Shown piece by piece: positions 28,794 through 39,103 of a DNA stretch of 64,000 nt. A model generated the notes under the pieces. The model worked only from the letters and a program-made list of their open reading frames with translations. It was not told where the DNA came from and did no database searches. Position 1 is the stretch's first letter, and every line of letters starts with the position of its first letter. A program made the translations under genes and the position numbers. The DNA lies in contig NZ_MIJB01000005.1 in NCBI RefSeq assembly GCF_002174305.1, positions 1 to 64,000 of the forward strand. The letters run 5' to 3'. The DNA is from Aeromicrobium sp. PE09-221. GTDB taxonomy: Bacteria; Actinomycetota; Actinomycetes; Propionibacteriales; Nocardioidaceae.

Positions 28794-29843
28794 GTGGAGA
28801 CGTACGAGTCGATCGTGATCGGTGCCGGCCAGGCGGGGCTCTCGACGTCATACCACCTGCGACGTCGAGGCGTGGAGCACCTCGTCCTCGACGCCAATGC
28901 CGAGCCGGGCGGAGCCTGGCAGCACCGCTGGCCCGCGCTCACCATGAGTGATGTGCACGGGATCGCCGACCTCCCCGGCATGCGGCGCCTCCCCGATGAC
29001 GGTGACGATCAGGCACGCGATGCCGTGCCGCGCTATTTCGCCGAGTACGAGCGTCGTTTCGACCTCCCCGTCCTGCGTCCGGTCGATGTGGACGCCGTGA
29101 CCGATGAGGACGGACTGCTCGTGGTCCACGCCGGTGACCGTCAGTGGCGCACCCGGACCATCGCCAATGCCACCGGAACCTGGACCCACCCCTTCGTGCC
29201 CTACTACCCGGGCATCGAGACCTTCGAGGGACGTCAACTGCACACGGTCGACTTCAGTCGCCCCGAGGATTTCGCGGGGCAACGCGTGCTCGTCGTCGGC
29301 GGCGGCCAGTCGGCCGTGCAGTTCCTCGGTCTGCTGCGGCCGGTCACCGAGACCCTGTGGGTCACCCGGCGCGAGCCGCAGTGGCGGACCGAACCGTTCA
29401 CCGTCGAGGCCGGGCGCGCGGCGGTGGCTCTGGTCGAGGATCGTGTGCGCGCGGGACTGCCACCGGACAGCGTCGCCGGGGTCACCGGGTTGATGCTGCG
29501 GCCGCAAGAAGAGGAGGCGCAGCGACTCGGTGCCTACGAACGGCGTCCGATGTTCAGCCGGATCGAGCCCGACGGCGTGCGCTGGGCGGACGGCTCCTTC
29601 GAGCCGGTCGACGTGATCCTCTGGGCCACCGGATTCCGGCACGCGCTCGACCACCTGGCGCCGCTGCGCCTGAAGGGCCCCGAGGGTGGCATCCGCATCG
29701 ACGGATCCTCCACGACTCCCACGAATGTAGCCGATGATCCCCGCATCCAGCTGGTCGGCTACGGGCCGAGCGCCAGCACCATCGGCGCGAACCGGGCCGG
29801 GCGGGTGGCGGCGCGTGGCGTGCTGCGTAGTCTCGGCAGATGA
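28794..29843 (+). CDS. FAD-dependent flavin monooxygenase-like oxidoreductase
   Basis: A 349-residue protein with two Rossmann motifs: GAGQAGLSTSYHL (residues about 10-22, FAD) and VVGGGQSAVQF (about 168, NADPH). The terminal ILWATGFR motif is typical of flavin monooxygenases/CzcO-like proteins. The Baeyer-Villiger signature FxGxxxHxxxW is not clearly present, although TVDFSRPEDFAGQ sits in its place. GTG start at 28794. It overlaps the next gene by 4 bp. Substrate unknown. Confidence 0.87.
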   Translation: METYESIVIGAGQAGLSTSYHLRRRGVEHLVLDANAEPGGAWQHRWPALTMSDVHGIADLPGMRRLPDDGDDQARDAVPRYFAEYERRFDLPVLRPVDVDAVTDEDGLLVVHAGDRQWRTRTIANATGTWTHPFVPYYPGIETFEGRQLHTVDFSRPEDFAGQRVLVVGGGQSAVQFLGLLRPVTETLWVTRREPQWRTEPFTVEAGRAAVALVEDRVRAGLPPDSVAGVTGLMLRPQEEEAQRLGAYERRPMFSRIEPDGVRWADGSFEPVDVILWATGFRHALDHLAPLRLKGPEGGIRIDGSSTTPTNVADDPRIQLVGYGPSASTIGANRAGRVAARGVLRSLGR

Positions 29844-30598
29844 TCCTCGATCGCGATGCCGTCCTCGCTACCGCCCTGGAGCTCGTCCGTGGCGGTGGCG
29901 AGTTGGCCCGCCGCTTCGCCGCGGAGGGTATCGAGGTCGAGGCGAAGGACGGCACCGACCAGGTGACCCGCACCGCCCGCGATATCGAGCGACGGATGGT
30001 GCACCACCTGCTCGCGCGCTATCCCGATCACGCGATCCTGGGGGAGGAGTCCGGTCGCCACGGCCCCGACGAGGCGCGCGTCCAGTGGCTGCTCGATCCG
30101 CTCGACGGCACGCACAACTATGCGATGGGACTCGATGTCTACGGCGTGTGCCTGACGATCCTGCTGGACGGCCGGGCCGAGGTGGCGGTGGTGCACGACT
30201 CGCCGTCCGGTCGCTCGACCAGCGCCGTCCGCGGCGGTGGCGCGTGGCAGGAAGGCCGCCGCCTCGCGGTGCGGGATGCTGTCCCGCTCGCCCACGCGAC
30301 GGTCTCGTGGATCCAGGGCTACGGGATCGACCCCGACGATCCGGCCCGGCGCGCGGCCTTCGACCCGCTGGAACGGTCAGCCGAGCGGGTCCTGCGCACG
30401 TGGGCGCCCTCGCGGGACTGGGCTCTGCTCGCCGAGGGCGGCACCGATGCGGTGATCGCCTTCCGCAATGAAGTATGGGACCTGGAGGGCGGCGCGCTCA
30501 TCGCGCGTGAGGCCGGAGCGGAGGAGGTGCGCACCGAGGAACTCGTCATCGTCGGCGTACCCGCGGTCGTCGACGAGCTGACAAGCATGCTGATGTGA
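29840..30598 (+). CDS. inositol monophosphatase family protein
   Basis: Mg-dependent phosphatase of the IMPase/CysQ/histidinol-phosphatase family, 252 residues. Motif 1 is visible as ILGEES and WLLDPLDGTHNYAMG, and motif 2 as NEVWDLEGGALIAREAG, giving all metal ligands. Substrates in this family range from inositol phosphate to PAP and histidinol phosphate; the sequence does not discriminate. The 4-bp overlap with the monooxygenase gene (ATGA) shows translational coupling. Confidence 0.88.
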   Translation: MILDRDAVLATALELVRGGGELARRFAAEGIEVEAKDGTDQVTRTARDIERRMVHHLLARYPDHAILGEESGRHGPDEARVQWLLDPLDGTHNYAMGLDVYGVCLTILLDGRAEVAVVHDSPSGRSTSAVRGGGAWQEGRRLAVRDAVPLAHATVSWIQGYGIDPDDPARRAAFDPLERSAERVLRTWAPSRDWALLAEGGTDAVIAFRNEVWDLEGGALIAREAGAEEVRTEELVIVGVPAVVDELTSMLM

Positions 30599-30608
30599 GT
30601 CCCTGGCC

Positions 30609-30668
30609 GACGTACGGAGGATGTGACTCCAGGGTCGCTATCACAGCCACCGAATCACATCGTCCGTC
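30609..30668. repeat. palindromic interspersed repeat, family 1, copy C
   Basis: GACGTACGGAGGATGTGA (30609-30626) and TCACATC (30655-30661) flank GGTCGCTAT, as in copy B. It lies just after the inositol-phosphatase gene, upstream of the padR promoter. Confidence 0.65.
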
Positions 30669-30707
30669 AATGACGACCGAACCCGACGCGGGAGAGAGCG
30701 AGTGCCC

Positions 30708-30737
30708 TTGCCATGCAATTAGTTGCATGGTTAGGGT
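30708..30737 (+). promoter_or_regulatory. padR promoter with an embedded operator
   Basis: TTGCCA (30708-30713), an 18-bp spacer and TAGGGT (30732-30737) form a leaderless promoter; the ATG follows 6 nt later. The inverted repeat CCATGCAA-TTAG-TTGCATGG (30711-30730, perfect 8-bp arms) fills the spacer. Dyad ATG...CAT sites of this kind are bound by PadR repressors, so autorepression is likely. Confidence 0.65.
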
Positions 30738-30743
30738 GCTCGC

Positions 30744-31280
30744 ATGGCCCTCGAGCACGCGATCCTGGTCTCGCTCACGGAGCAGTCGGCGACCGGCTAC
30801 GACCTCGCCCGACGCTTCGATGCCTCGATCGGCTACTTCTGGCGCGCGAGCCATCAGCAGATCTACCGGACGTTGACGCGCATGGCCGCCGACGGCTGGG
30901 TCGAGGGCACCACCGAGCACCGCGACGGCGCCACCGACCGCACGACCTATGCCATCACCTCCGCCGGCCGGGCCGAGCTCGGACGGTTCTCAGCCACGCC
31001 CTCATCGCGCGAGCCGTTGCGCAGCGACTTCGCCGTGAAGCTGCGGGGACTTCTCGACACGGAGGCCGCCATCGCCGACGCGAAGGCCCGGCGCGCCGAC
31101 CACCAGGCCCGGCTCGACACCTACGAGGCCAGCGAGAAGCGGCACTATCCCGATCCCGCGGCACTCACCGAGGACGAACGCGGTCCCTATCTCGCGCTAC
31201 GCGGCGGCATCCTGCTCGAACGGGCCGGGATCGCCTGGTGCGATGAGATCCTGGGTCACCTCGACCGGAGCGAGCGATGA
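30744..31280 (+). CDS. PadR family transcriptional regulator
   Basis: A 178-residue regulator: winged helix at 1-80 with ILVSLTEQSATGYDLARRF, the aromatic SIGYFWRASHQQIYRTLTRM helix and the TTYAITSAGR wing. A C-terminal helical dimerisation domain (Vir_act_alpha_C type) spans about 90-175. It probably represses itself through the dyad at 30711-30730. No obvious target operon adjoins it; the downstream NTF2-like and fadH genes are candidates. The 3' end overlaps the SCO4848-like gene by 25 bp tail to tail. Confidence 0.9.
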   Translation: MALEHAILVSLTEQSATGYDLARRFDASIGYFWRASHQQIYRTLTRMAADGWVEGTTEHRDGATDRTTYAITSAGRAELGRFSATPSSREPLRSDFAVKLRGLLDTEAAIADAKARRADHQARLDTYEASEKRHYPDPAALTEDERGPYLALRGGILLERAGIAWCDEILGHLDRSER

Positions 31281-31498
31281 GCGCGAAACCCGATCACCAG
31301 GACGATCACGCCGAACGTCATCGCCGTCGCGATCAGCACCGCGTGCACCCAGAAGAAGCCGGTCGGCGCGCTGCTCCACGCCTCGCCCGCCCACGCGCGA
31401 TCGTCGGCGACGATCGCTTTCGCGAAGCGCGGCCAGATCACGATATTGAACACGCCGGCGAGGATCAGCAGCCAGGCACTCACTCTTCCGATCACCAT
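31256..31498 (-). CDS. SCO4848-family small membrane protein
   Basis: An 80-residue protein with three hydrophobic helices (about 3-22, 43-60 and 60-77) and the pattern NIVIWPRFAKAI after helix 1, as in the streptomycete SCO4848-like family of unknown function. The ATG at 31498 is preferred because the longer frame adds polar, non-conserved residues. It is convergent with and overlaps padR. Confidence 0.72.
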   Translation of the reverse strand: MVIGRVSAWLLILAGVFNIVIWPRFAKAIVADDRAWAGEAWSSAPTGFFWVHAVLIATAMTFGVIVLVIGFRAHRSLRSR

Positions 31499-31542
31499 CC
31501 CAGTGTGACAACGCACCACCACCGTCTCGAAAGGACCGCGCC

Positions 31543-33968
<2,426 letters not shown>

Positions 33969-33977
33969 GCCGGGCGG

Positions 33978-35498
33978 TCAGGTGGCCGCCGCCGGCGGGG
34001 GCGGAGGCTCGGGAGGACATTCGACGGGCGGGTTGCCCAGGACGGTACTGATCAACGACGTGCGCCCGGTCTCTCGCGACTCGTGCACCGGCGTGCGCGA
34101 ACCGTCTGCCTCGACGCGGTGGCCCACCCGGTGGCGGACGGTGATCGTCTCCTCCACCACGGCGCGCATCGTGCGTTCGCGCAACGAACCGTCGCACATC
34201 TCCTCCCAGCGCTCCGCTTCATCGTCGATCACCAGGTCCATGATGTAACGCTCGGTGGTGATCTCGTCGTACTCCCGCTCCCACACGATCGTGCCCACCG
34301 CCGGCGTGTCGTCCGGCGGCGGCAACTCTCGGTCGTTGCCGCGAGTCGTCTCCGTCTCGCGCTGGACATCACGCGCCCGATAGACGTCCGGGGTGCCTCC
34401 GGCGATGCGATCGCCGACCTGAGGCGCGTCGCCGCTCCACTCGGGCAGCTCGGCCGGACCCGAGGGCTCAGGAGGATCGGCCCGCGGGGTCTCAGGCGAT
34501 GTCGACGTCATCGGCGGGCCACCCATCACATCGGCCATGGTGCCGGCAGCGGGATCGGCAACCTCCGCCACTTGGGGCAAGGTCTCGCCGAGCTGTTCGT
34601 TCAGGGCCGGCGTCCCGGCCCGGGCCCCTGACAGGGCCGCAGGTCCCGCGCCGAGCACTCCACCGGCGATCACGCCCGCTGTCACCACACCGACCAGCGG
34701 CAGCGTGACGATTCCAGCGACACTCGCGGCCACACCGCCGGAGGCCGCAAGTCCAAGCCCGCCGAGACCCGCCCCGGCAGCGGGCAACAGCCAGGAGTCG
34801 AGCTGCTGGTCGAGGCGGACGAGCTCGGCACGAACCTCACGACAGGCAGCACAGCCCAGCAGATGGCGCCTCACCCGTTCACTCTGATGACGACTGCTCA
34901 TACGACGCACGTCATCGGGCAAGAGCTCCCGAACCGTACGACAATCGGACGGCGCCGCCTCCAGGGAGCCCAGACACTCGGACAGATAGGCCCTTCGCAG
35001 TCCCCGTCGGGCGCGGTAGGCGACAGCCGAGACACGGGCGGCGGACACTCCCTCGGACCTCGCGACCTCGCCGACGGCACGGCCCTCGACGTCGATCTGC
35101 CAGAGCACATCCCGCCACCGCGATGGAAGCGAACGATACGCGCGGGTCACCGTGGTCGACTCGAACCACGGCTCGGCGTGATCGGGAACCGGCGCGAGAC
35201 GCTCGGCCAGCCCTTGTTCACCGCAGGTACGCGCAGCCTGTCGATGACGGTCGATCGCCTTGTTCACGACCACCCGGCGCACATAGGCGCGCACATCGGT
35301 CGTCGGTCCACCTCCCCCACGCAACTGCAGGTAGATCGCGAAGAAGGCCTCGGCGACGACGTCATCCTCGTCCCCGGGAGCATGCTCGCGAGCAACCTTC
35401 TCGGCGAATCCCCGGTAGCGCTCGAAGAGCGCGCGGAACGCCTCGGCATCGCCGGCGCGCACCGCCTCGGCGAGCGCGTCATCGTCCCACGACATCAT
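33978..35498 (-). CDS. ECF sigma factor fused to a zinc-finger anti-sigma and membrane/extracytoplasmic domains
   Basis: A 506-residue one-polypeptide sigma/anti-sigma. Sigma region 2 is at about 8-88 (DEDDVVAEAFFAIYLQL) and region 4 at about 117-172 (LPSRWRDVLWQ, GEVARSEGVSAARVSAVAYRAR). A ZAS-type motif follows: H212, C216, C219 in RHLLGCAACRE. Two hydrophobic stretches are at about 239-288, and a Pro/Asp/Glu-rich outer region ends in a charged domain and a proline tail. The sigma would be held at the membrane and activated by proteolysis or conformational change; that is inference. The start is ATG 35498, with AGGGG 8 nt before (ATG 35495 is equally possible). A MITE lies 23 bp upstream. 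Confidence 0.87.
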   Translation of the reverse strand: MMSWDDDALAEAVRAGDAEAFRALFERYRGFAEKVAREHAPGDEDDVVAEAFFAIYLQLRGGGGPTTDVRAYVRRVVVNKAIDRHRQAARTCGEQGLAERLAPVPDHAEPWFESTTVTRAYRSLPSRWRDVLWQIDVEGRAVGEVARSEGVSAARVSAVAYRARRGLRRAYLSECLGSLEAAPSDCRTVRELLPDDVRRMSSRHQSERVRRHLLGCAACREVRAELVRLDQQLDSWLLPAAGAGLGGLGLAASGGVAASVAGIVTLPLVGVVTAGVIAGGVLGAGPAALSGARAGTPALNEQLGETLPQVAEVADPAAGTMADVMGGPPMTSTSPETPRADPPEPSGPAELPEWSGDAPQVGDRIAGGTPDVYRARDVQRETETTRGNDRELPPPDDTPAVGTIVWEREYDEITTERYIMDLVIDDEAERWEEMCDGSLRERTMRAVVEETITVRHRVGHRVEADGSRTPVHESRETGRTSLISTVLGNPPVECPPEPPPPPAAAT

Positions 35499-35520
35499 CG
35501 CCGCGTCCCCTCCCACTCCT

Positions 35521-35680
35521 CTAGGCCGTGTCTGGTCATCCAAGGCCGTTGCGAGCGCCGCGTCCACGGGATGCCTCGCAATCCCCCGAGCACTCCGCAG
35601 AGCGGAGGGGGCACCTCCCACGTAGCGAGGGGCCCGTGGGGTGGCGCGCAGCAGGTCAGGGATTGCCAGACACGGCCTAG
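35521..35680. mobile_element. MITE-like element with CTAG target duplications
   Basis: A 160-bp element bounded by perfect 15-bp inverted repeats CTAGGCCGTGTCTGG (35521-35535) and CCAGACACGGCCTAG (35666-35680). The outer CTAG is a likely target-site duplication, as used by IS5-family (IS427-type) elements, and GGCCGTGTCTG is a common end sequence in actinobacterial elements. It has no coding capacity and is internally self-complementary (GGATGCCTCGC and a CCTCCGCTCTG-type stem). It sits between the sigma gene and its presumed original promoter. Confidence 0.75.
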
Positions 35681-35864
35681 CCTGCCATGCCCGAGGTGCC
35701 GCGTCACTGGCCCCCACTGACGATCGACCGTCCATCAGGAACGACCACGGTCGCCACCCGGGATCGCGTCATCCTCTCGGCCCGGAAGCGATGCACCTGC
35801 CGATGTCGGAGACGACGAGAGGCGGCGACCGGTCTCCCGGCCCCGCCCCTCGTCGACGCTGTCG
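35681..35864. other. intergenic stretch right of the MITE, nothing recognised
   Basis: No gene, terminator or clear promoter was found. Before the MITE inserted, this was probably the 5' control region of the sigma gene, which is otherwise left with 22 bp upstream. Confidence 0.5.
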
Positions 35865-36020
35865 TCAGAACCAGTGTTTGCGTCCCCCGACAGCCCGCCC
35901 GGTGGCACCGAGGATCCAGAGGATGACCCCGACGACCAGGAGGATGCCGCCGACCGTGTACAGGATCGGGACGTCCAGGACAGCGCCCAGGATGGCCAGA
36001 ATGGCTCCGAGGATAATCAT
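35865..36020 (-). CDS. DUF6131 family small membrane protein
   Basis: A 51-residue protein with two hydrophobic helices, MIILGAILAILGAVL and LYTVGGILLVVGVILWILG, ending in ATGRAVGGRKHWF. This arrangement is the signature of DUF6131 family proteins common in mycobacteria and related actinomycetes. AAGGAG lies 8 nt before the ATG at 36020. Function is unknown. It is divergent from the DUF1697 gene. Confidence 0.82.
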   Translation of the reverse strand: MIILGAILAILGAVLDVPILYTVGGILLVVGVILWILGATGRAVGGRKHWF

Positions 36021-36140
36021 GTGGCGTACTCCTTCATCGGGTCACGACGGCTCCCGTCGCTCGGACCACGCTAGTGATTTCTGAGCGATCCGCATGTCGA
36101 GCGGCGCGGGCGCCTGTATGAGCAGGTCCATACTGGTGTC

Positions 36141-36671
36141 GTGGCCGAGATCGTGGTGCTCCTCCGTGCCGTCAACGTCGGTGGGGCGAAGCTCCCGATG
36201 GTCAGGCTGCGAGAGCTCGCCGCCGAGCTCGGTGCCTCGGACGTTTCCACCTACATCGCGTCGGGCAATCTGCTGTGCACCCCCGGTGACGACACCGCCG
36301 GGTTCGCGCGGGAGCTGGAGCGGCGGATCGCCGACGAGTTCGGGTTCTCGCGCGAGGCGATCATCCGCACCCCCGCTGAGCTGAGCGTGGCGCTCGAGGC
36401 GTATCCCTTCGAGATCGACGCCGAGCGTGAGCACCACGCGCACATCCACTTCCTGTCGTCCGACCCCAGCGGACCCGGGGAGTTCACCGAGGCCCGGCTC
36501 GGCGGCGATCGAGTGCGGCTCATCGGCCGGGACCTCCACCTGCTCTTCGATGCCGGAGCCGGCCAGACGAAGCTCACGACGTCCGTCCTGCAGCGTGCCC
36601 TCGGAACGCCGGGCACGGCACGCAATCTGCGGACCGTGCGCGCCCTCGTCGAGAAGGCCCGTGGATCATGA
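36141..36671 (+). CDS. DUF1697 family protein
   Basis: A 176-residue cytoplasmic protein with the family start VVLLRAVNVGGAKLPMVRLR, the STYIASGNLL strand and the central IIRTPAEL region. DUF1697 proteins are widespread and uncharacterised. GTG start at 36141, with CATACT 6 nt upstream, close to the leaderless pattern. It overlaps the sirtuin gene by 4 bp and is probably co-expressed with it. Confidence 0.85.
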   Translation: MAEIVVLLRAVNVGGAKLPMVRLRELAAELGASDVSTYIASGNLLCTPGDDTAGFARELERRIADEFGFSREAIIRTPAELSVALEAYPFEIDAEREHHAHIHFLSSDPSGPGEFTEARLGGDRVRLIGRDLHLLFDAGAGQTKLTTSVLQRALGTPGTARNLRTVRALVEKARGS

Positions 36672-37459
36672 CCCTCGACTGGCGCAGCCGCCGGTGGCTC
36701 GTCCTCACGGGTGCCGGTGTGTCGACCGATTCCGGCATCCCCGACTATCGCGGCCCCGATGCTCCGCCGCGGACGCCCATGACCTATCAGGAGTTCATCG
36801 GATCGGCGCCCGCGCGTCGGCGGTACTGGGCGCGTGCCCATGTCGGCTGGTCGCATATGCGGGCTGCCGAGCCGAATGCGGCCCACCGGGACCTCGCCCG
36901 CCGCCAACGTGACGGCCAGCTCCTGGGTCTGATCACCCAGAACGTCGATGGACTGCACCAACGGGCAGGATCGACGGGGACGATCGACCTGCACGGGCGT
37001 CTCGACCGCGTGGTGTGTCTCGACTGCGGCGAGACGAGCGGGCGCGACCAGCTGCACCGGCGGCTGCGCGACCTCAACCCCGGATGGACCGAGCGAGCGG
37101 TCGAGATGGCCCCGGACGGCGATGTGGTCATCGACGACACGGCCTCCTTCGTGGTAGCACCCTGTCTCCGATGCGACGGCCGGCTCAAACCCGATGTGGT
37201 GTTCTTCGGCGAGACCGTGCCCAAAGCGCGCGTGCAGCGATGCTTCGACCTCATCGAGCGCGCCTCGAGCGAGGATGCCGTGCTGCTGGTGCTCGGGTCC
37301 TCATTGCAGGTCATGAGCGGGCTGCGCTTCGTCAAACGGGCCGCGAAGGACGGGGTCGGCGTCGTCATCGTCAACCGCGGGACGACCCGCGGCGATGACC
37401 TCGCCGATCTGAAGCTCGACGCGGGAGTCGCCGAGACGCTCACCGCGCTCCCCATCTGA
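36668..37459 (+). CDS. Sir2-family NAD-dependent protein deacylase
   Basis: A 263-residue sirtuin. NAD-binding TGAGVSTDSGIPDYRG (residues 14-29), the TQNVDGLHQRAG segment with the catalytic His in DLHGRLDRV, and the four zinc cysteines (CLDCG and CLRCD, widely spaced by an insertion) are all present. GSSLQV and VNRGTT complete the Rossmann part. It removes acyl groups from lysines in the cytoplasm, and many homologues control acetyl-CoA synthetase, though no such gene is nearby. Its start overlaps the DUF1697 gene. Confidence 0.92.
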   Translation: MTLDWRSRRWLVLTGAGVSTDSGIPDYRGPDAPPRTPMTYQEFIGSAPARRRYWARAHVGWSHMRAAEPNAAHRDLARRQRDGQLLGLITQNVDGLHQRAGSTGTIDLHGRLDRVVCLDCGETSGRDQLHRRLRDLNPGWTERAVEMAPDGDVVIDDTASFVVAPCLRCDGRLKPDVVFFGETVPKARVQRCFDLIERASSEDAVLLVLGSSLQVMSGLRFVKRAAKDGVGVVIVNRGTTRGDDLADLKLDAGVAETLTALPI

Positions 37460-37467
37460 CCACGGCC

Positions 37468-37581
37468 GGGGGCGATACGCCATCAACGCTCTGGCCGCGG
37501 TATCTGGTCAACCTCATAGGCACCGGGTGAGGTTGACCAGATACCGCCGGTGAGAGCGAAAGGTTGACGGCCTACCGCCCC
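37468..37581. repeat. large nested inverted repeat between convergent genes
   Basis: Inner arms GCGGTATCTGGTCAACCTCA (37497-37516) and its exact complement (37528-37547) are 20-bp perfect with an 11-nt loop. Outer imperfect arms (37468-37492 and 37552-37581) share AGAGCG and the CGCCCC end. It lies between the sirtuin and serA 3' ends. No T-run follows either side, so it is not a standard intrinsic terminator. Confidence 0.8.
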
Positions 37582-37591
37582 GCCGGGGGTC

Positions 37592-38860
37592 TCAGGAGAG
37601 CTGGCGCAGGCGGATGGTCTCGGGCAGCTCCGCGAGGGCCGTCAGCACGTCCGGCTTGACCTCCGGGGAGACATCGGTGACGACATAGCCGAGCTCGCCG
37701 CGGGTGGCCAGCTGCTGCCCCTCGATGTTCACGCCGTGGTCGCCGAGGATGGCGTTGATCGACGCGAGCACCCCCGGCGCGTTGCTGTGCACGTGCGCGA
37801 GACGGTGCTTGTCGGGGTCCGTCGGCGGGTTGAGCTCGGGGAAGGTGACGCTCAGCGAGGTGGAGCCGAAGGCCGCGTAGGAGCGCAGCTTAGACGCCAC
37901 GAAGCGGCCGATGTCCTGCTGCGCCTCCTCGGTGGAGCCCCCGACATGCGGCGTGAGGATCACATTCGGCAGACCGCGCAGGTCGCTCTCGAAGGGATCA
38001 CCCTGGCGCTTGGGCTCGACGGGGAAGACATCGATCGCGGCACCGGCGATGTGCCCGGACTCGATGTGCCGACGCAGCGCCGCGGTGTCGACCGCGATGC
38101 CCCGCGACAGGTTGAGGAAGAGCGAGCGCGGCTTCATCCGGCGCATCTCGGCATCGCCGAAGAGCCCGGCGTTGCCGGGACGGCCGTCGACATGCAGGGT
38201 GACGACATCGGCGGTCTCGAGCAGCTCCTCCAGCGTCGAGCAGCGCTTGGCGTTGCCGAGGGCGAGCTTGTCATCGATGTCATAGAAGATCACCGAGAGC
38301 CCGAGCGCCTCCGCGATCACCGAGAGCTGGCTGCCGATATTGCCGTAGCCGACGATGCCGAGCGTGCGGCCGCGGATCTCGTGACTGCCGGCGGCGGACT
38401 TGTTCCAGACACCCGCGTGCATGGCGGTGGACTTCTCGTGCAGGCGGCGCGCGAGCGAGATGATCTCGGCGATCGCCAACTCCACGACGCTCCGCGTGTT
38501 CGAGTACGGGGCATTGAAGACGGCCACGCCGTGCCGGCTCGCGGACGCGAGGTCGATCTGGTTGGTGCCGATGCAGAACGCGCCGATCGCCATCAGATCG
38601 GGAGCATTCTTCAGCACTCGGTCGGTGATGTACGTGGTCGAGCGGATGCCCAGCAGGTGGACACCCTTGATCGCCTCGATGAGCTCGTCCTCGCCGAGGG
38701 CACGGTCGAGGGTCTCGACCTGGTAGCCCTTGCCGCGCAAGAAGTCGGCTCCGTCGGTGTGGATGTTCTCCAGGAGCAGGACGCGCACATCGGCATCGTC
38801 GAGGGTTCGGAGCGGTTCGGTGGCCGCAGCGTTCATCGTCATCATCGTCATTTCAGTCAT
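37592..38860 (-). CDS. serA: D-3-phosphoglycerate dehydrogenase with C-terminal ACT domain
   Basis: First step of serine synthesis: oxidises 3-phosphoglycerate with NAD. The 422-residue protein has the substrate domain, NAD motif GIVGYGNIGSQ, the catalytic Arg region FLNLSRGIAVD, Glu in DVFPVEPKRQGDPFESDLRG and the His in ILTPHVGGST. A C-terminal ACT domain of about 80 residues binds serine for feedback inhibition. The size is that of the E. coli-type (410) enzyme, not the longer mycobacterial form. A long inverted repeat lies in its leader (38918-38978). Confidence 0.92.
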   Translation of the reverse strand: MTEMTMMTMNAAATEPLRTLDDADVRVLLLENIHTDGADFLRGKGYQVETLDRALGEDELIEAIKGVHLLGIRSTTYITDRVLKNAPDLMAIGAFCIGTNQIDLASASRHGVAVFNAPYSNTRSVVELAIAEIISLARRLHEKSTAMHAGVWNKSAAGSHEIRGRTLGIVGYGNIGSQLSVIAEALGLSVIFYDIDDKLALGNAKRCSTLEELLETADVVTLHVDGRPGNAGLFGDAEMRRMKPRSLFLNLSRGIAVDTAALRRHIESGHIAGAAIDVFPVEPKRQGDPFESDLRGLPNVILTPHVGGSTEEAQQDIGRFVASKLRSYAAFGSTSLSVTFPELNPPTDPDKHRLAHVHSNAPGVLASINAILGDHGVNIEGQQLATRGELGYVVTDVSPEVKPDVLTALAELPETIRLRQLS

Positions 38861-38917
38861 GCCTCCGGTCAGCAGTCAGTGGGCTGACGCGGGGCCCAGG
38901 CGAACGGTCCCGGTGTC

Positions 38918-38978
38918 GAACAGTCTCATCGCTCCCTGGTGGTCACCCACCTCAACGCCAGTCGCGACGAGACTGTTC
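38918..38978. promoter_or_regulatory. structured leader upstream of serA
   Basis: GAACAGTCTC (38918-38927) and GAGACTGTTC (38969-38978) form perfect 10-bp arms separated by 41 nt. GTCAGC/GCTGAC arms lie closer to the serA start. The distance and strand fit a 5' leader structure that could regulate serA; no riboswitch family is recognised. Confidence 0.4.
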
Positions 38979-39038
38979 CCATCGTACTGGTGTCGCCGAC
39001 CGCGCCACATCCACGCTCATCTCCCGGACACTCCCTCG

Positions 39039-39103
39039 CGGGTGGGCGATACCTCATCAACCCCACCCCGCCGCTGGCGGTGGCTCAGTTACCGCCGCGG
39101 CGG
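39039..39103. repeat. palindromic intergenic repeat downstream of the thioesterase gene
   Basis: GGTGGGCGATACCTCATCAAC at 39040-39060 and the GTTACCGCC end (39089-39097) share the GGGCGATACsyCATCAAC core with the element at 37468. The internal CCGCC/GGCGG arms can form a hairpin. It is a partial or degenerate relative of the inverted repeats near 37468 and 48998. Confidence 0.5.
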
